Below are positions 23,288-34,900 of a stretch of DNA of 64,000 nt, piece after piece. Source of the DNA: Pyropia haitanensis. Taxonomy: Eukaryota > Rhodophyta > Bangiophyceae > Bangiales > Bangiaceae. Made by a program: the position numbers and the translations under genes. Where the stretch lies: NCBI GenBank assembly GCA_008729055.1, contig SDUX01000006.1, positions 2,716,842 through 2,780,841 on the forward strand. Reading direction: 5' to 3'. The notes under the pieces were generated by a model, which ran no database searches, was not told the DNA's origin, and was given only the letters and a program-made list of their open reading frames with translations. The number at the start of each line of letters is the position of its first letter. Within the stretch, counting starts at the first letter, position 1.

Positions 23288-23585
23288 CACCTTCATAGCC
23301 CGGCGGTGGCGTACGAAATCCCTCCCCTCTTGGTGAGCGTCGACAGACCCCGTCCGGTTTTCTATTTTCATCTCAAAATATGCACCTACAGAAGAGCGTC
23401 CCTTGTGAAGAGAGACACAACACTTTAGCGGAGTGACCCGACAAACACAACGCGCGCCCTTCTACCGGCCCGTCGCCGCGCGCTCCCCACCATCAACGCA
23501 TACACATGCACACATCTATGCCCAACAACTCAGCCCAACCCAACGTGTCCGTCTCTCCGCGCAAGACTCTCCCCCCCCGCAGCCT

Positions 23586-24332
23586 CTACTCCTCAATGAT
23601 CGGGATGGTGTTGTCCTCCTTGTCTGCGTGCTCCTCAGGCGGACTCGTCTTGGGAAACGACACCGTCAGCACCCCATCCTTGCTTACCGCCTTGACGCCG
23701 TTCTTGTCCAAGTCCGCGTCCGCCGGCGCCACCACCGACCGCGTGAAGGTCCCCCACAGGCGCTCGGTGCCCACCCCCAGCACCTCCCGCTCCGACCGCT
23801 TCTCCCCCCGGACGGTGAGGACGTCTCCGTCAATCGTCAGCTTCACGTCCTCCTTGGCCATGCCCGGCAGCTCCACCGCCCACTCGTACGACTTGCCGTC
23901 GGCCGAGACGGTCAGGTCCGCGCGTGGCGCCCAGTCGGCGACTGCGCCCGCCATCGACGGCCAGCCGCCGGCGGCCAGGCCGCCGCCGGCACGGAAGAAG
24001 GGGCTATCAAAGGCACCCGCCAGCTCCCCTGCGATCAGGTCAGGGCGCATGCCAGAGAGGCCCCACAGGGACGGCACGCCCCGCCAGCCGCGGCCGCCAC
24101 CACGGCGGCGGCGGACGGGCGCGTGGCCACGCGGGGAGGCCTGCGCGTCACTCTTGGTATCCGCGTCTTCGTCCTTGGCGTCGTGGGGGGTGGCAGCCGA
24201 AGTCATGCGCACCCGCGTGGCGGGAAGAGGGACAAGCCGCACGCGGCGGGCAGCAACGCCCAGGGCGGCAGCGGTGACCGCGGGGGCACGGAGGCCCAGG
24301 CCAGCGGCAGCGGCGGCAGAGACAAAGGCCAT
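23586..24332 (-). CDS. Small heat shock protein with organelle-type N-terminal extension
   Basis: This 248-residue HSP20-family chaperone is distinct from the duplicated pair. Residues 1-45 (MAFVSAAAAAGLGLRAP..., rich in Ala/Arg/Val, without acidic residues) look like a plastid or mitochondrial targeting peptide. A linker follows to about 130. The alpha-crystallin domain (about 140-235) has YEWAVELPGMAKEDVKLTI, DGDVLTVRGEKRSE and the signature DGVLTVSFPKT. The C terminus has an IPI motif (NTIPIIEE), the I-x-I anchor used for oligomer assembly in this family. The ATG at 24332 was chosen over upstream in-frame codons because it begins the targeting peptide and lies downstream of the TATA box (24525-24520) and heat-shock element (24665-24682). 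It is intact and intronless. Confidence 0.92.
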   Translation of the reverse strand: MAFVSAAAAAGLGLRAPAVTAAALGVAARRVRLVPLPATRVRMTSAATPHDAKDEDADTKSDAQASPRGHAPVRRRRGGGRGWRGVPSLWGLSGMRPDLIAGELAGAFDSPFFRAGGGLAAGGWPSMAGAVADWAPRADLTVSADGKSYEWAVELPGMAKEDVKLTIDGDVLTVRGEKRSEREVLGVGTERLWGTFTRSVVAPADADLDKNGVKAVSKDGVLTVSFPKTSPPEEHADKEDNTIPIIEE

Positions 24333-24519
24333 GTTGACGGTCGGAGGAGGAGAAGGGCAGTAGCCGGGTGACAGCCGCTCTGTATGTACACCCGCGTTAG
24401 AAGAGGTAAGCACAAAGACGGGTGCTCGTCTGCAGCGTCGATGCGGCACAGGAGGTGGGAGACAAGGAGAGGTCGATGCCGAACCGAGTCGCGACAGGAG
24501 TCTGGGCAAGCGCACCCTC

Positions 24520-24525
24520 TTTATA
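24520..24525 (-). promoter_or_regulatory. TATA box of the organelle-type sHSP
   Basis: Read on the minus strand this is AGTATAAAGAG, about 190 bp upstream of the ATG at 24332. Confidence 0.65.
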
Positions 24526-24664
24526 CTGTGGTGGCGTCCAGACTGGGGTGGCCACCGGAGGCAGTTTGGCGGCAGCGGATGCCGCGGAAGAGCCACCACC
24601 GCGGTCTGCCCCTGCGAGGGAACGGAGTTGGGGTGTTGCTTCCACGGGCACTCTCCGCGGGAGG

Positions 24665-24682
24665 TTCCAGACAAACCTGGAA
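24665..24682 (-). promoter_or_regulatory. Heat-shock element of the organelle-type sHSP
   Basis: Four 5-bp modules read TTC-ca-GGT-tt-GTC-tg-GAA on the minus strand, with perfect outer modules. The element is about 140 bp upstream of the TATA box. A weaker GAA-ga-ATC-ca-GAA cluster lies further upstream at 24931-24943. Confidence 0.65.
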
Positions 24683-24970
24683 CGCGGACCCCCCGCCCTC
24701 CATGGCCGAAAGGCGCCCGCAGCCCGACATCCCTTGTGACGTGCCCCCGCGCTGGACGGAGCGGCGAGGTGCTGCTTCCACCCAAAACCCCGCCGCGTCC
24801 CAACTCCCTTCCCGCCTATAGACCGCCCGGTCGGGCACGCACCGCGGCGAGCGAGTGGTGCCTGAAGCCGTTTCTGCGGGGGTGGGGCGGACCCCTTGAT
24901 CCCACGCTGTTGTGAGGGTCCCGTGGTCCAGAAGAATCCAGAACAAACTGCGAAAGTTTTCAGACAACTG

Positions 24971-27020
24971 TCATTTTGGTTTTCGTACGAGACGTGGCTC
25001 GAGCGCAGCAGCGTCGCGCCGCCGCCTCTCGGCCGCGCGGCGCTCGGTGGCCTCGCATCTGTGGACCGTCACGCCGCGGTGCCGTCCCCACCTGTCGACG
25101 CCAGCGTGACCATCCCCGCCCTGACGAGGTGGCCGCCCCCCGCCCCAGCGACGTGGCCGGCGTGGCCTCTTCCACCCCGCCGACGTGGCCGGCGTGGCCT
25201 GCCTCGCTCCAACGACACGGCCCGGCGTGGCGCTCGCCGCGGCGGCGCGGCGGGGGCGGCCAACACCACCAGCGCGGCCGCCGCGGCGGCCTCCACGCGA
25301 CGGCGGGGATGGAGCGCGTGCCGCGCGGGTGCCCCTGCCTTCCCCAACTCCCGCGGCCGGCCTCGAGCGGCCACCCACGCGGCCATCTCGCCCCTCGCCC
25401 CCCCAGTCTGTAGCCACCGCCGTTGCCGCCGCCGCCGCCGACGCGGTGGACGCCGCCACCTCATCCACGCTGCACGCGGCGGGAAGGAGGCGGGCGGGGA
25501 GGTCGGGGGGGGGGGGGGGGGCGCGGACCGACCGCCGCCGCCGCCGTTGGCAGCGGCGCCGCTCTCCTAGACGGGCGGCCGCCGCTGGCGCCGCCGCTGC
25601 GCGGGTGGTCGTGGCGGCAACGGTGGCGGGCGGCGGGCGGCAGCGCCACTGCGGCGGGGCACACGGATGCCGCAGCGGCGGCGGCGGCGGCGGCGGCAGC
25701 GGGCTCAATGGAGAAACGCAGCGAGGTTGCCGTTTCTTGAAGGGGCTGGTGGCCGTGGTGGCGGGGGAGTGCGACGCGGGCGGCGGAGCGGGCGACCGCG
25801 GCCGCGGGGCGGTCGTGCTCTCCCTCTGCCCCCCCCCCCCCCTTCGCCCACCGCCATCGGTGCACCCACCTGCCCCACCCCCCCCTCCCGCGCACGTGGG
25901 CACCCCCCCCGCCCGTCGCCCCCCCCCCGCCTTCACGTCCGGAACGGTCGCAACGGAGCGGCGACGCCGAGGGCCCCCCCCCCCGCCCCCCCCACCAGCC
26001 CCCGCCCCACCACCGTGAGCGCCCAGCCGAGCTTGGCGCCGCGCACCCCCCCCCCCCCTTCCCCTCGCCGCCCATCCCCCCCCCCCCTCGACCCCCCGGC
26101 GGCGCCGCCGCGCCACCCGCCCCAGCGCCGGCGCCAGCACCGACGCGTACCGCTCGCGGACGGCCGCGGCGGAGCGGGGCGCCCGCAGCCGCCGCGCAAT
26201 CGCCGCCCACCGGCGCTCCCCGCCGGCCGCCCCCCCCCCGCCACAGCCGCCGCCGCCGTCGCCGCCGCCACTGGCAAGGACGGCGGTGAGGATGGCGGCG
26301 TCATCGGCGGGCGTCCACGGCGTGCCGAGCACCGCCGGGCAGAGGGTGTGCGCCCAGCGGCCGGCGGCGGCGGGGTAGGGCCGGTGCGGCAGCAGCGCCG
26401 CGGCGAGGCACCGCGCGGCGGGCGCCGAGTTGGCCGCGGAAAAGATGCGCGCGACGGTCTCGTCCTCGACGGGCGACCACCGGGGGGGAGGGTTCCCCGC
26501 GCGGACGCCGCCGCCGCCGCTGGGAAGGCCGGCGCCGACGACGCCGGGCGTGCGCGGCGGCGACGTCGCGGTGACGCCCCAGGGGGAGACGGACGCCGCA
26601 TCTGCCTGCGCTGGCGTGCCGCCGCCGCCGCCGCCACCGCCGCCGCCGTCACCGCCACCACCACCACCGCCACCGCTGCCGCCGCCGCCGTCAGCCGCCA
26701 GCTGGAGGGGCGACCACAGCGGGACCTGCGGGCACCGCGGCGGCGGCTTGCCCGCCCCCCGCGGGCGCCCCCCCCCGCCCTTGCGACCGGCGATGGCGGC
26801 GGGGGAGGGCGGCGGCGCGCCGCCCCGCAGCCGGCGTGGCGGGTCCGCCGCCACCGCCCGCCCACCTCCGGTCGGCCCGGCCGGTGGCGGCGCGGCCGAC
26901 GCGGCGCCGCCGTCCGCCACCCGCAGCGGGGACGCCGCGGCGCCCAGCCGGCCGCCGCAGCCGCCGCTCCACCAGCCGCCGCCTAGCGCGTCGCCGCGGC
27001 ACGCGGCGGCGGCTGCCAAC

Positions 27021-27051
<31 letters not shown>

Positions 27052-27536
27052 TGCCGCCACCCCCGTCTGGGCTAGCTGCCCCCCCCGCGGGCGGCCACGC
27101 CACCGGCGTGACGGGCCACGCCCACGCCGGCAGCAGCGGCGACAACGCCGCGGGCGGCCCGCCGCGGGCGCCACCCGCCGGCGGTGGCCGCGACGCTGGC
27201 CGCGACGCCGCCGCCAGCGTTGGCGGCGGCGACGGCGGCGGCATTCCCGTGGCGGCGGCCCAGCCGCCGGGCGGCGGCCGGCGCATGTCGGCGAGCAGCC
27301 GGTAGGCGAGCGTCAGTGACTCGTCGTCGGCTGCCGCCGTCGCCGTTGCCGCCGTCGCCGCCGCCGCCGCTGCTGGTGTCGCCGCTGGTGCCGCCGCCGC
27401 CGCCGGCGGCGCAGACCCGCCCGCGTCCGCGGTCGGCACGGGCGTCGTCGCCTTGGCCGGGACCGCCGCCACCGGCGGGGGGCTCCGCGGCCGCCACCGC
27501 CGCTGCCGCCGTGGCGGCGCGCCGCTGCCGGTGGCA

Positions 27537-27576
<40 letters not shown>

Positions 27577-27610
27577 GGGTGGGCGGGCGGTTGAGGAGCG
27601 GCCCGTCCAT
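24971..27610 (-). CDS. Myb/SANT-domain protein, low-complexity rich
   Basis: The frame is open for 879 residues from ATG at 27610. The N-terminal 370 residues are Ala/Gly/Pro-rich apart from a short helix (DDESLTLAYRLLADMR). Two Myb-like helical repeats follow. The first starts at W378 (WSPVEDETVARIF) and the second at W432 (WTPADDAAIL...RWAAIARRLRAPRSAAAVRERY), the spacing and aromatic pattern of R2R3-like DNA-binding repeats. A regulatory, nuclear role is therefore likely. After the second repeat the protein is again low complexity, and the true C terminus may be earlier or in another frame because several G/C runs lie between 25500 and 26100. It is divergent from the MYBBP1A/POL5-like gene. 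Confidence 0.6.
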
Positions 27611-29754
27611 CCTCTCGTGGGGGGGCGGAGGCGGGGATGCGCCGCGCGCCGGTCACGCCGGGGTGGCGAATGCGGGGGGGGGGGCGCCGCGTCGGGGGTG
27701 CCGGCCGCGCCGGCGGGGAACGGGGCGGGGAACGACGCACCGCCGCCGCGGCGGCGGCCGCCCTTAAACAACCCACGCTGGCCGGCGGCGGCGGCGCCGA
27801 CGGCGGCCACCCCGCCGCGCGGTTACCGTCCCCCCCCTCTGGCGGCAGGGACCCCGCCACGCCCCGGGCGTGGCGCCCCCGTACCTTCCCCCTGCCTACC
27901 ACACCTCCCCCCCCCGGCGCTCTCCCCCTCCTCCACCCCCACTGCCGCCGCGGCGGCCGCCGTCCCCCCCCCGCTCGAGGCAGAAAAAAAGATCGCCACC
28001 GCCACACCGCCAGTGTCAACTCGAATTGGGGCGGCGGGCGGCACGGCGGCGGCGGTGGCAGGGGCGAGGCGGAGAAAGCGCGCCACGGTCGCGCGCCGTC
28101 GCGCACGTGTCCGCGAGGCGGCGGCCGACAGCCGCGCCGAGACGCACGCCCGCGCCCGCCGCGGTGCGGAAAAGAAAGGGCGGCGGAGGGGGACGGCGGG
28201 GGGGGAGAGGAGGGGAGGAAGGAGGGGGGAGCGAAGGGCGGGGGGAGGGGCGCGAGGAGGGGCGTCGGGGTTTGCGCGCTGGAAATGCCGCGCCGCCGGG
28301 CTGGCGCGTGCACCTCCCCCACCCCCTCCCCACCCCTCCCCCCCCCACGCCACCACCACCACCACCACCGCCCCTCTCTACCAGTACCCACCCCCCCCCG
28401 GGCTGACGGCGGCGCGCAGGCCGGCCGCCAGCAGTGGCGGCGGCGCCACGATCCGCGGCGCGCCACGGCGGCGGCGGCGGCGGCGTTGGGGGGGGGGGGG
28501 GCAGCGGGTGTCGAAACGCGGCGCGGCGGCCGCGGCCGCGGTCGCGCGCCGCGCGGTCGAAAGCGGGCAGAAAGAGGGGGAGGGGGGGAGCGGCGGCGGC
28601 GGTGGACGGCCGCGGCGGCGGGTCGTGGCAACACGGTGGGAGGGGTGGGGGAGGGGGGGGTGAGGCGGCGCCGCTGCGGCGGCAGGGCGGCAGAGTACGG
28701 CCGAGCAGACGGCGCGCTGAGCGGGGGGATGCGGGTGGTGGCGGCCGTGGCGGTGGTGGGGGGGGCGGGGGGGGGGGGATGGCGGCGGTGGCGGTTGCTG
28801 GGAGGGCCCCGTTCTCCCCGGGTAGAGGGCAGGACGGGGGCGGCGGCGAAACAGAAAATTGTAGCGGGGGCGGACGGTGGGGGCGGGGGGGGGGGGGGGG
28901 GCGGGATGCCGTGCTGCCGCCGCGACCCGCGACGGTGCGGCGGCTGGCGGCGAGTGGCGGGGAGCGGCGCGGGGGGGGGCGGGCGGCGCGGAAACCGCTG
29001 GCGAGGAACGCGCGGGGCGGGATGCCGACGCGCAACGGCGGCGGCCGCGGCGGACGTGGCGGCCGGCCGGTCTGTGGGGACGGGCGGGGGGCGGTGAGCG
29101 CGAGGCACGACAGCGGCGGCGACGGGCGTGGGGTGTCCCCTCGTGCGATGGAGGGTGGTGGTGGTGGCGACAGGGGGGGGGGAGAAACGTCCGTTTCTTC
29201 ACGAAGAAACACCGGCGGGCGTGGGGGGAATGGCCGCGGGGGGGGAGGGGGAGAAACGCGGCGGCGGCGGCGGCGGGACGGCCGTGGGGGGGGCCGTGAC
29301 CGCGGCGCCGGCCACGACGGCCGCGTGCGGCGCCGGTGCGCGGGGGGCGGTGCGCGGGCGGCAGCGGCGGTGGCAGCAGCCGCTGGCGGAGACAGCGGAC
29401 CGCCGCGGGCAGGCGCGGGCGCCGCGCGGGGCACCGCCGCGCGAGGCCCCGACCGCGACCGCCAGTCCGTCCCGTGTGGGTACTTTCGATCAAGTGAGAG
29501 CAAGTCCTGAGCGGATCAGCCTGCGGCTCAACGAGTTGGCCTCTAAGTCTCTAGATCCCGACAAACTTGCCGCCGTCGCCGACGGCGCCCGGTCGCCGAC
29601 GGCGTCTCCGCACGAGTCGCCGCCACCTTTGCGGTGCTCGCCGCCAGCTGGCTGGCGCGTGGCGCGCCATCCCCCCTCACCTCTCACGCTTCCCCTTCCT
29701 CCCTCCCGCCCTGTTACGCCGCCCGCCTCTGCCCATCCTCTCCCTTTCCCCGCG
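27611..29754. other. Intergenic region between divergent genes; no gene recognised
   Basis: Very G/C-run-rich DNA. Frames of 400-670 codons are open on the minus strand but encode only Pro/Arg/Ala repeats. Presumably it holds the promoters of the Myb-domain gene (minus) and the MYBBP1A/POL5-like gene (plus). No TATA box is obvious. Confidence 0.4.
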
Positions 29755-31785
29755 ATGGCCGCCTCGGCGGTGACCGCGGCGGCCGCCCCCCCCCCCCCCT
29801 CCACCTCTGGCAAGCCCCCCCCCGGCGGCGGCAGCGGCGGCGGCGGCAGCCGCCGCCTCCCGCTCCCCCCCCCACCCTCCGCCTCTTTGACGCCCTCACC
29901 GCCCCCTCCCCCGCCGACCGCGCCGCCGCCGCCACCGCCCTCGTCACCGCCCTCGCCGCCCCCTCCACCACCGCCGCGGCGGTCGCGTACGCGCTGCGGC
30001 GGCTCGTAGCGGGGACGGCCTCCGCGACGGGCTGCGCGCGCCTCGGCTTTGCCGCCGCCCTCACCGCCGCGGTTCGGGGTGCGGCGGCGGCGGACGCGGT
30101 GGGGACGCCGTTGGCGGCGGCGCTGACGCCGGACGCGGCCGTCGCGGCGGTCGCGGCGCAGTACAAGGGGCGGTCGGGGGCGGCGGGGGCGGGGGGAGAC
30201 GGTGCCAACCTGCGTGAGGCCGCCCTCGGCCGCCTCTTTGCCACCGCCGCTGTTGTACGCGCCGTTGTCGATGGCGACGGCGACGGCGATGGGGACACCG
30301 GGCCGGCGGCGGTGCCGCCGCTGGGCGACGACGCCCTCGCGTCGGCGATGGGCGCGCTCGCGGCGACGGCCACCACCGGCGGCGGCCGGTGGGCGCTTGG
30401 CGACGCCGCCGCGTCGGTCGCCACCACCCTGCTGGGCACCCCCCCCACCCGCCAGCGTCGGCCGCGGCGCTCGCCGCCGCCGCCCGCCGCCGCGACGCCG
30501 CGGCCCGCTGCCCCGCCGCCGTGTCGACGGCGGTCGCGTGGGCGACCGCCCGTGCCTCCTCGGCCGACGGCCTCGTCATTGCCGCGGCGCTCGACGCGGC
30601 GGGGCTGGCCCCCTCCCCCGGCTGGCTGGCGGGCCTCTACGGCGGCCGCCTCGACACGGGGGGGGGGCCCGCGCTGACCGCCGCGCTCGCCGCGCCGCTC
30701 GGCGGCGCGTTTCCCGCCCCCGCCGCCGCCGACGCGGTCGCCGCCGCGTGGCGGGCGGCGGGGCGGGCGGTGGCCGCGGCGGGCGGCGGGCGGGCGTTGG
30801 CGGCCCTCTGGGGCCGCGGCGTGACGGCGGGGCTGCTTGGGGCGGGCGGGTCGCCGGGGCGCCGCGCGGCGGCGCTGACGCTCCTGCCGGTGGGGGTGGT
30901 GCTCGCCGCGGCGGTGCCGGCCGAGGGGGGGCGCGACGCGGCGCTGGGGGGGGTGCTCAGCGGCGCGGCCGCGGCGGCGCTGGTTGCCGCCGTTGACGGC
31001 GGCGGCGGCGACGGCGGCGGCAGCCGCCGGCTGGGCGGCCGTGGCCGCGGCCGCGGCCGCGGCGGCCGCCGGCCCCACCTGCTGCGCCGGCCGGCCGCCG
31101 ACGACGCGGCGGGTCGGTCCGCGGCGGTGACGGCGGCGGGCCGGTCGGTGGGCCCGTCCATCGCGGCGGCGTTGTCGGCAATGCCGCGCGAGGGGGGTGC
31201 CGCCGCCGCGGCGGCGGCGGTGCTCGCCTGGGCGACCGCCTCCCCGGGCGTTGCGCGCGCGCTTGGCGTCGCGGCGGTGCGGTCGCTCGCCGCGACCGCC
31301 GACGTGGCTGCCGTTGTGGCGGTCGTGGAGGGGGTGCTGCGGTCGCCGGTGCGGGCGGCGGCGGCCGACGCGGCGGCGCTGGACTTGCTCGCCGCCGCCG
31401 CCGCGGGGGGGGGGGGAGCGCGGGCGGCAGCCGCGCCCGGGGGGGGGGAGCGGACGCGGAGGACAGCGACAGTGACGGCGGCGGGGGGGGTGACGCCGGT
31501 GGTGGTGGTGGTGGTAGTGGTGGTGGCGGGCCGGGGCGGGCGGCGGCGGTGGTGTCGGCGCTCGCGTCCATTGTCTGCCGCGGGCGGCCGGGCGTGGCCG
31601 ACGCGGTGGCGCCCGCGGCGGCCGGCCTCGCCGGCCGTAAGCTCCTTGGCCTACTGTCGGCAAGGGGGGAGGGGGGGGTGGGGGTGCTCGCCGCCGAGGC
31701 ACTCGTGCGCCTGGCTGCCGCGGGGGGCGACGGGGGGGGGACGGACAGCAGCGCCAGCGGCTCGGCCGATGGCAGCGACGAGCAT

Positions 31786-31822
<37 letters not shown>

Positions 31823-34025
31823 CGGGTGAGGGCGACGACAGCGATGGCAGTGACGACGACGACGGCGACGGCGGGCGCAACCCGGCGGATACGGCGGCGG
31901 CTATGGAGGCAGAATGTGCGGGGCTGCTGGCCGCGCCGCCCGCCGCTGACACGCCAGCCGTGCCGCCCGCCGTGACCGCCGCGTTTACCGCGCTGCTGTC
32001 CGTCGTGCGCCTCGCGCGGATGCTGCTCGGCACTGGTCGTGTCGCGGGCGGGGAGGGCGTCGACGCCGACGAGGACGACGACGGCGCCGACGGCGGCGTG
32101 GGTGGGATGCCCAAGGCCACCACCACCGCCGACGCGGAGCTTGGTCCGTACCTCTCTGACCTCCTCTCTGCACTGCGCGTGGCGCTCGGTGCCGTGTATG
32201 CTGGCGAGGCGGCGGAGCCGTCCGCGATGGTCGACGACGACAGCGACGACGACGACGACGACGACGACAGCGACGACGGTGCTGGCTCGGCTGGTGACGC
32301 CGGCTTGGACGGCGACGCGGATGCCGTCGGCGGGCTGTCACCCGCGGGCCACCTAGTGCGCGTGGTGCTGGCGGGCATCGCCACCCCGTCTGCGCCGCTG
32401 CGCGACGCGGTGGCGGCGGTGTGGCGGGAACTGGTAGCGGCGGGCGGCGTCGACGACGACGCGCTCGACGTGCTGTTTGCGGTGTTTGACGCGGACGCCG
32501 TCAATGACGCCGAGGAGGAGGAGGAGGATGGGGAGGAGGAAGGGGGGGGCGGCAGCACCGACGGCAGCAGCATGGTCGAAACGGACAGCGACGAGGCCGA
32601 GGACGGCGACGGCGACGACGGCAGCGACAGTGGCAGCGACAGTGGCAGCGACAGTGGCAGCGGCGATGAGGCTGGTGCATCAACGCAGCCACCGTCTGCG
32701 GCAGCCGCTGCCGCCAACGATGCGGCAGAGGGGAGCGCCGGCGATAGCGACAGCGATGGAGACAGCACCTCGTCGGGCGACAGCGGCATCGACCCCGACT
32801 CGGAGGACCCCGCCACGCTGGCCCGCTACGACGCCAGTCTCGCGGCCTACCTCTCCCTCCTTGCCGCCAAGCGCGGCGCGCCCGCCGCGGCGGCGCGCCG
32901 CCGCCGCGCGGCGGTGGCGACCCGCCAGCGGGCGCTGGAGCTCGTCGCCGTCTACGCCCGCGCCTGCCGGCGGGCGGTGTCGGCCGGCGGCGGCGGCGGC
33001 GGCGGCGGCGGGGATGGCCCGCCGTCGGCGGCGGTGACGGCCGCCGCGGCGGGCGTCCTCTCCCTCGCGCCCCGCCTCGTGTCGGCGGCGGCGGCGGCGC
33101 CCGACGCGGCGGCGCGGGCGGGGGAGGTGTTGACCAAGCACGTCACCCGCACGCCGGCGGCGCTCGGCCGCGTCCTCGGCGGCGCCCCCGTCGGCGTGCA
33201 GGTCGCCGACGCGGTGGTGGCCGCCGCGGCCGTGGCGCCCGCCACCGCGCTGTCGGCCGTGTTCCGCGCCGCCGCGGCCGCCGCCCTCCGCGCCGCGTCG
33301 GCGGTGTACGTGCACGCGCCGCCGGCGGGTGGCGGCGCGCCGGCCGACGAGGCGGCCGCGGCGGCGCCCGCGGTGGCCGCGCTCGCCCTCTACACCCGCT
33401 CCCGTGGGCGTCGGTGGCCCGGGGGGGGGTGGAGGCGGCGCTGCGCGGCGCACCCGCGGGGGTGGCCGCGCGCCTTGCCGCCGCCGCCGCCGCGGCGGTA
33501 GCGGCGCCCGGAACGAGCGCGTTTGTGCGGGCGGCGCTGGTGGGGGAGCTAGGCCGCGGGCTGGCCGCCGCGCCCGCCGCCACCGCCGCGCGGGCCGAGG
33601 TGTGGGCCGCCGCCCGCGACGCGGTGGCGGCGGTGGTGACGCCGCCCGTGGCGGGGGGCGGCGACCGGCAGGACCCGCTTGGCGGCAAGGCCGCCCGCTG
33701 GAAGGAGGTGGTTGGCCTGGTGGCGGTGGCGCTGGCCGACGCCGCCGACGGGTCTGCCGGCCCGGGCGCCGCGGCGTGGACGCGGGGGGATGTGGCGGCG
33801 GCGGCGGACCGGCTGGCGGCGCTGGGCGGGAGCGTCAAGACGGGCGTGGCGGTAGCGGCGCTGGACGCGGCGGCCGCGCGGCTGGCCGCGGCGGCGGCGG
33901 CGGCCCCGCCGCACGCGACGCCGGCGGGCAAGCGACGGCGCAAGGGCGGCGCGCCGCCGCTGGCGCCGCCGCCGCCGGTGCTGCCGCACGTGACGCCGTC
34001 GGGGAAGCGCCGGCGCAAGGCGTAG
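29755..34025 (+). CDS. MYBBP1A / POL5-like nucleolar protein, frame-shifted at homopolymers
   Basis: The protein can be followed from ATG 29755 to TAG 34023-34025 if frame changes are allowed at four places: the C run 29865-29873, the C run 30439-30446, the G run 31440-31448, and near 33400-33430. The N-terminal part has the family pattern TLRLFDALTAPSPADRAAAA, YALRRLVAGTASA and CARLGFAAALTAAV. Long Ala-rich helical repeats follow, then the hallmark acidic tracts: (ED)n near 31780-31870, D-rich at 32230-32280, and E/D-rich at 32505-32680. The Lys/Arg-rich C terminus has GKRRRK twice and is probably a nuclear or nucleolar signal. Proteins of this family (yeast Pol5, animal MYBBP1A) act in rRNA synthesis and ribosome assembly. 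No domain is missing, so assembly indels rather than decay are the simplest explanation. Confidence 0.7.
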
Positions 34026-34816
34026 ACTGTTGAGGTCCTGTCGAGGAAAGACAAAGGATACGGCCAGTGTGCCAGTTTTTGTTTCCATGTTGTTTTCTTG
34101 CGACAGGCGCAGTAGCTGGACAGCCCCCCTTTCGTTCCCAAACCGTCAGCCCTGTTGCGGCTGCGCTGAACCCCCCCCCGTCCTCTTCTGCTTTCCCGAT
34201 GCTTGCACGTCGTCCGCAAACGCGGCGAGTCCGCAGGATCGCCTCCCACTCCTCCCTTTGCCGGGAGGACAGCAGCGCGCGCACCAACCGCTGTCGCCGT
34301 ACACCTCAGGCATCCGCCTCATGGTGAAGAACGCAAACCAGCGACCCGGTGGCTACCGGTCACGCTGCCGCTGGCCGCCGCCGCCACTCCCAACGGGCAC
34401 TGTTTTTTATTTTTGTTTCAGTGACCTCCTGCTCTCCCCTTCGCCAGCGACGGCCGCCGCGGCGGCCGCTGCGTTGAGTAACCCCACCACCTCTTTTTTC
34501 GATTCCTGTGATGCTCCTGCCGCTAGCACCAGTCGCAATGATGTGGCGGTGAAGCCAGTTCGGAGGGGAGGGTGGCACTCGTGCATACCAGAGTTGCGCC
34601 GATGGCCGCAGCCGCCGCCGTGGCATGACAGTGACCGCCACGGACTGGACGGTGACGGACCAGTGCGCTTGATGAAGATTGTTGGATGACGGTGGGGGTG
34701 TGGCTATCCTCGTGAGAGGGTCCTGGAGCGCCTCGGGACGAGGACGTGCGCATGAACGTAAATTTCCCATAATAGGACGATGAATAAATTAATGTCGATC
34801 AGCCCACTGGCATCAA

Positions 34817-34900
34817 AGCTTCATAGCGCAGTGGTACAAGACACTTCAGCGCGCTGGGCCCATAACCCAGAGGTCGATAGATCGAAACTATCTGAAGCTA
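34817..34900 (+). tRNA. tRNA-iMet: Initiator tRNA-Met (CAU) with D-loop insertion
   Basis: The 7-bp acceptor stem AGCTTCA/TGAAGCT is perfect with discriminator A34900. The anticodon arm is CTGGG-CCCATAA-CCCAG with anticodon CAT at 34861-34863. The variable loop is AGGTC and the T arm GATAG-ATCGAAA-CTATC. The ATCGAAA T-loop, the GGG/CCC anticodon stem and the A-starting acceptor end mark a eukaryotic initiator. The D stem GCGC (34826-34829)/GCGC (34849-34852) encloses 19 nt where about 7-9 are expected, so 10-12 nt starting near TACAAGACACTT look inserted. A TTTT terminator follows at 34909-34912. The insertion may be an ectopic intron. Confidence 0.88.

Noticed and set aside
27072..29503. Two long minus-strand frames upstream of the Myb-domain gene
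   Set aside because: Pro/Arg/Ala repeats only; they overlap each other in different frames and lie where divergent promoters are expected.
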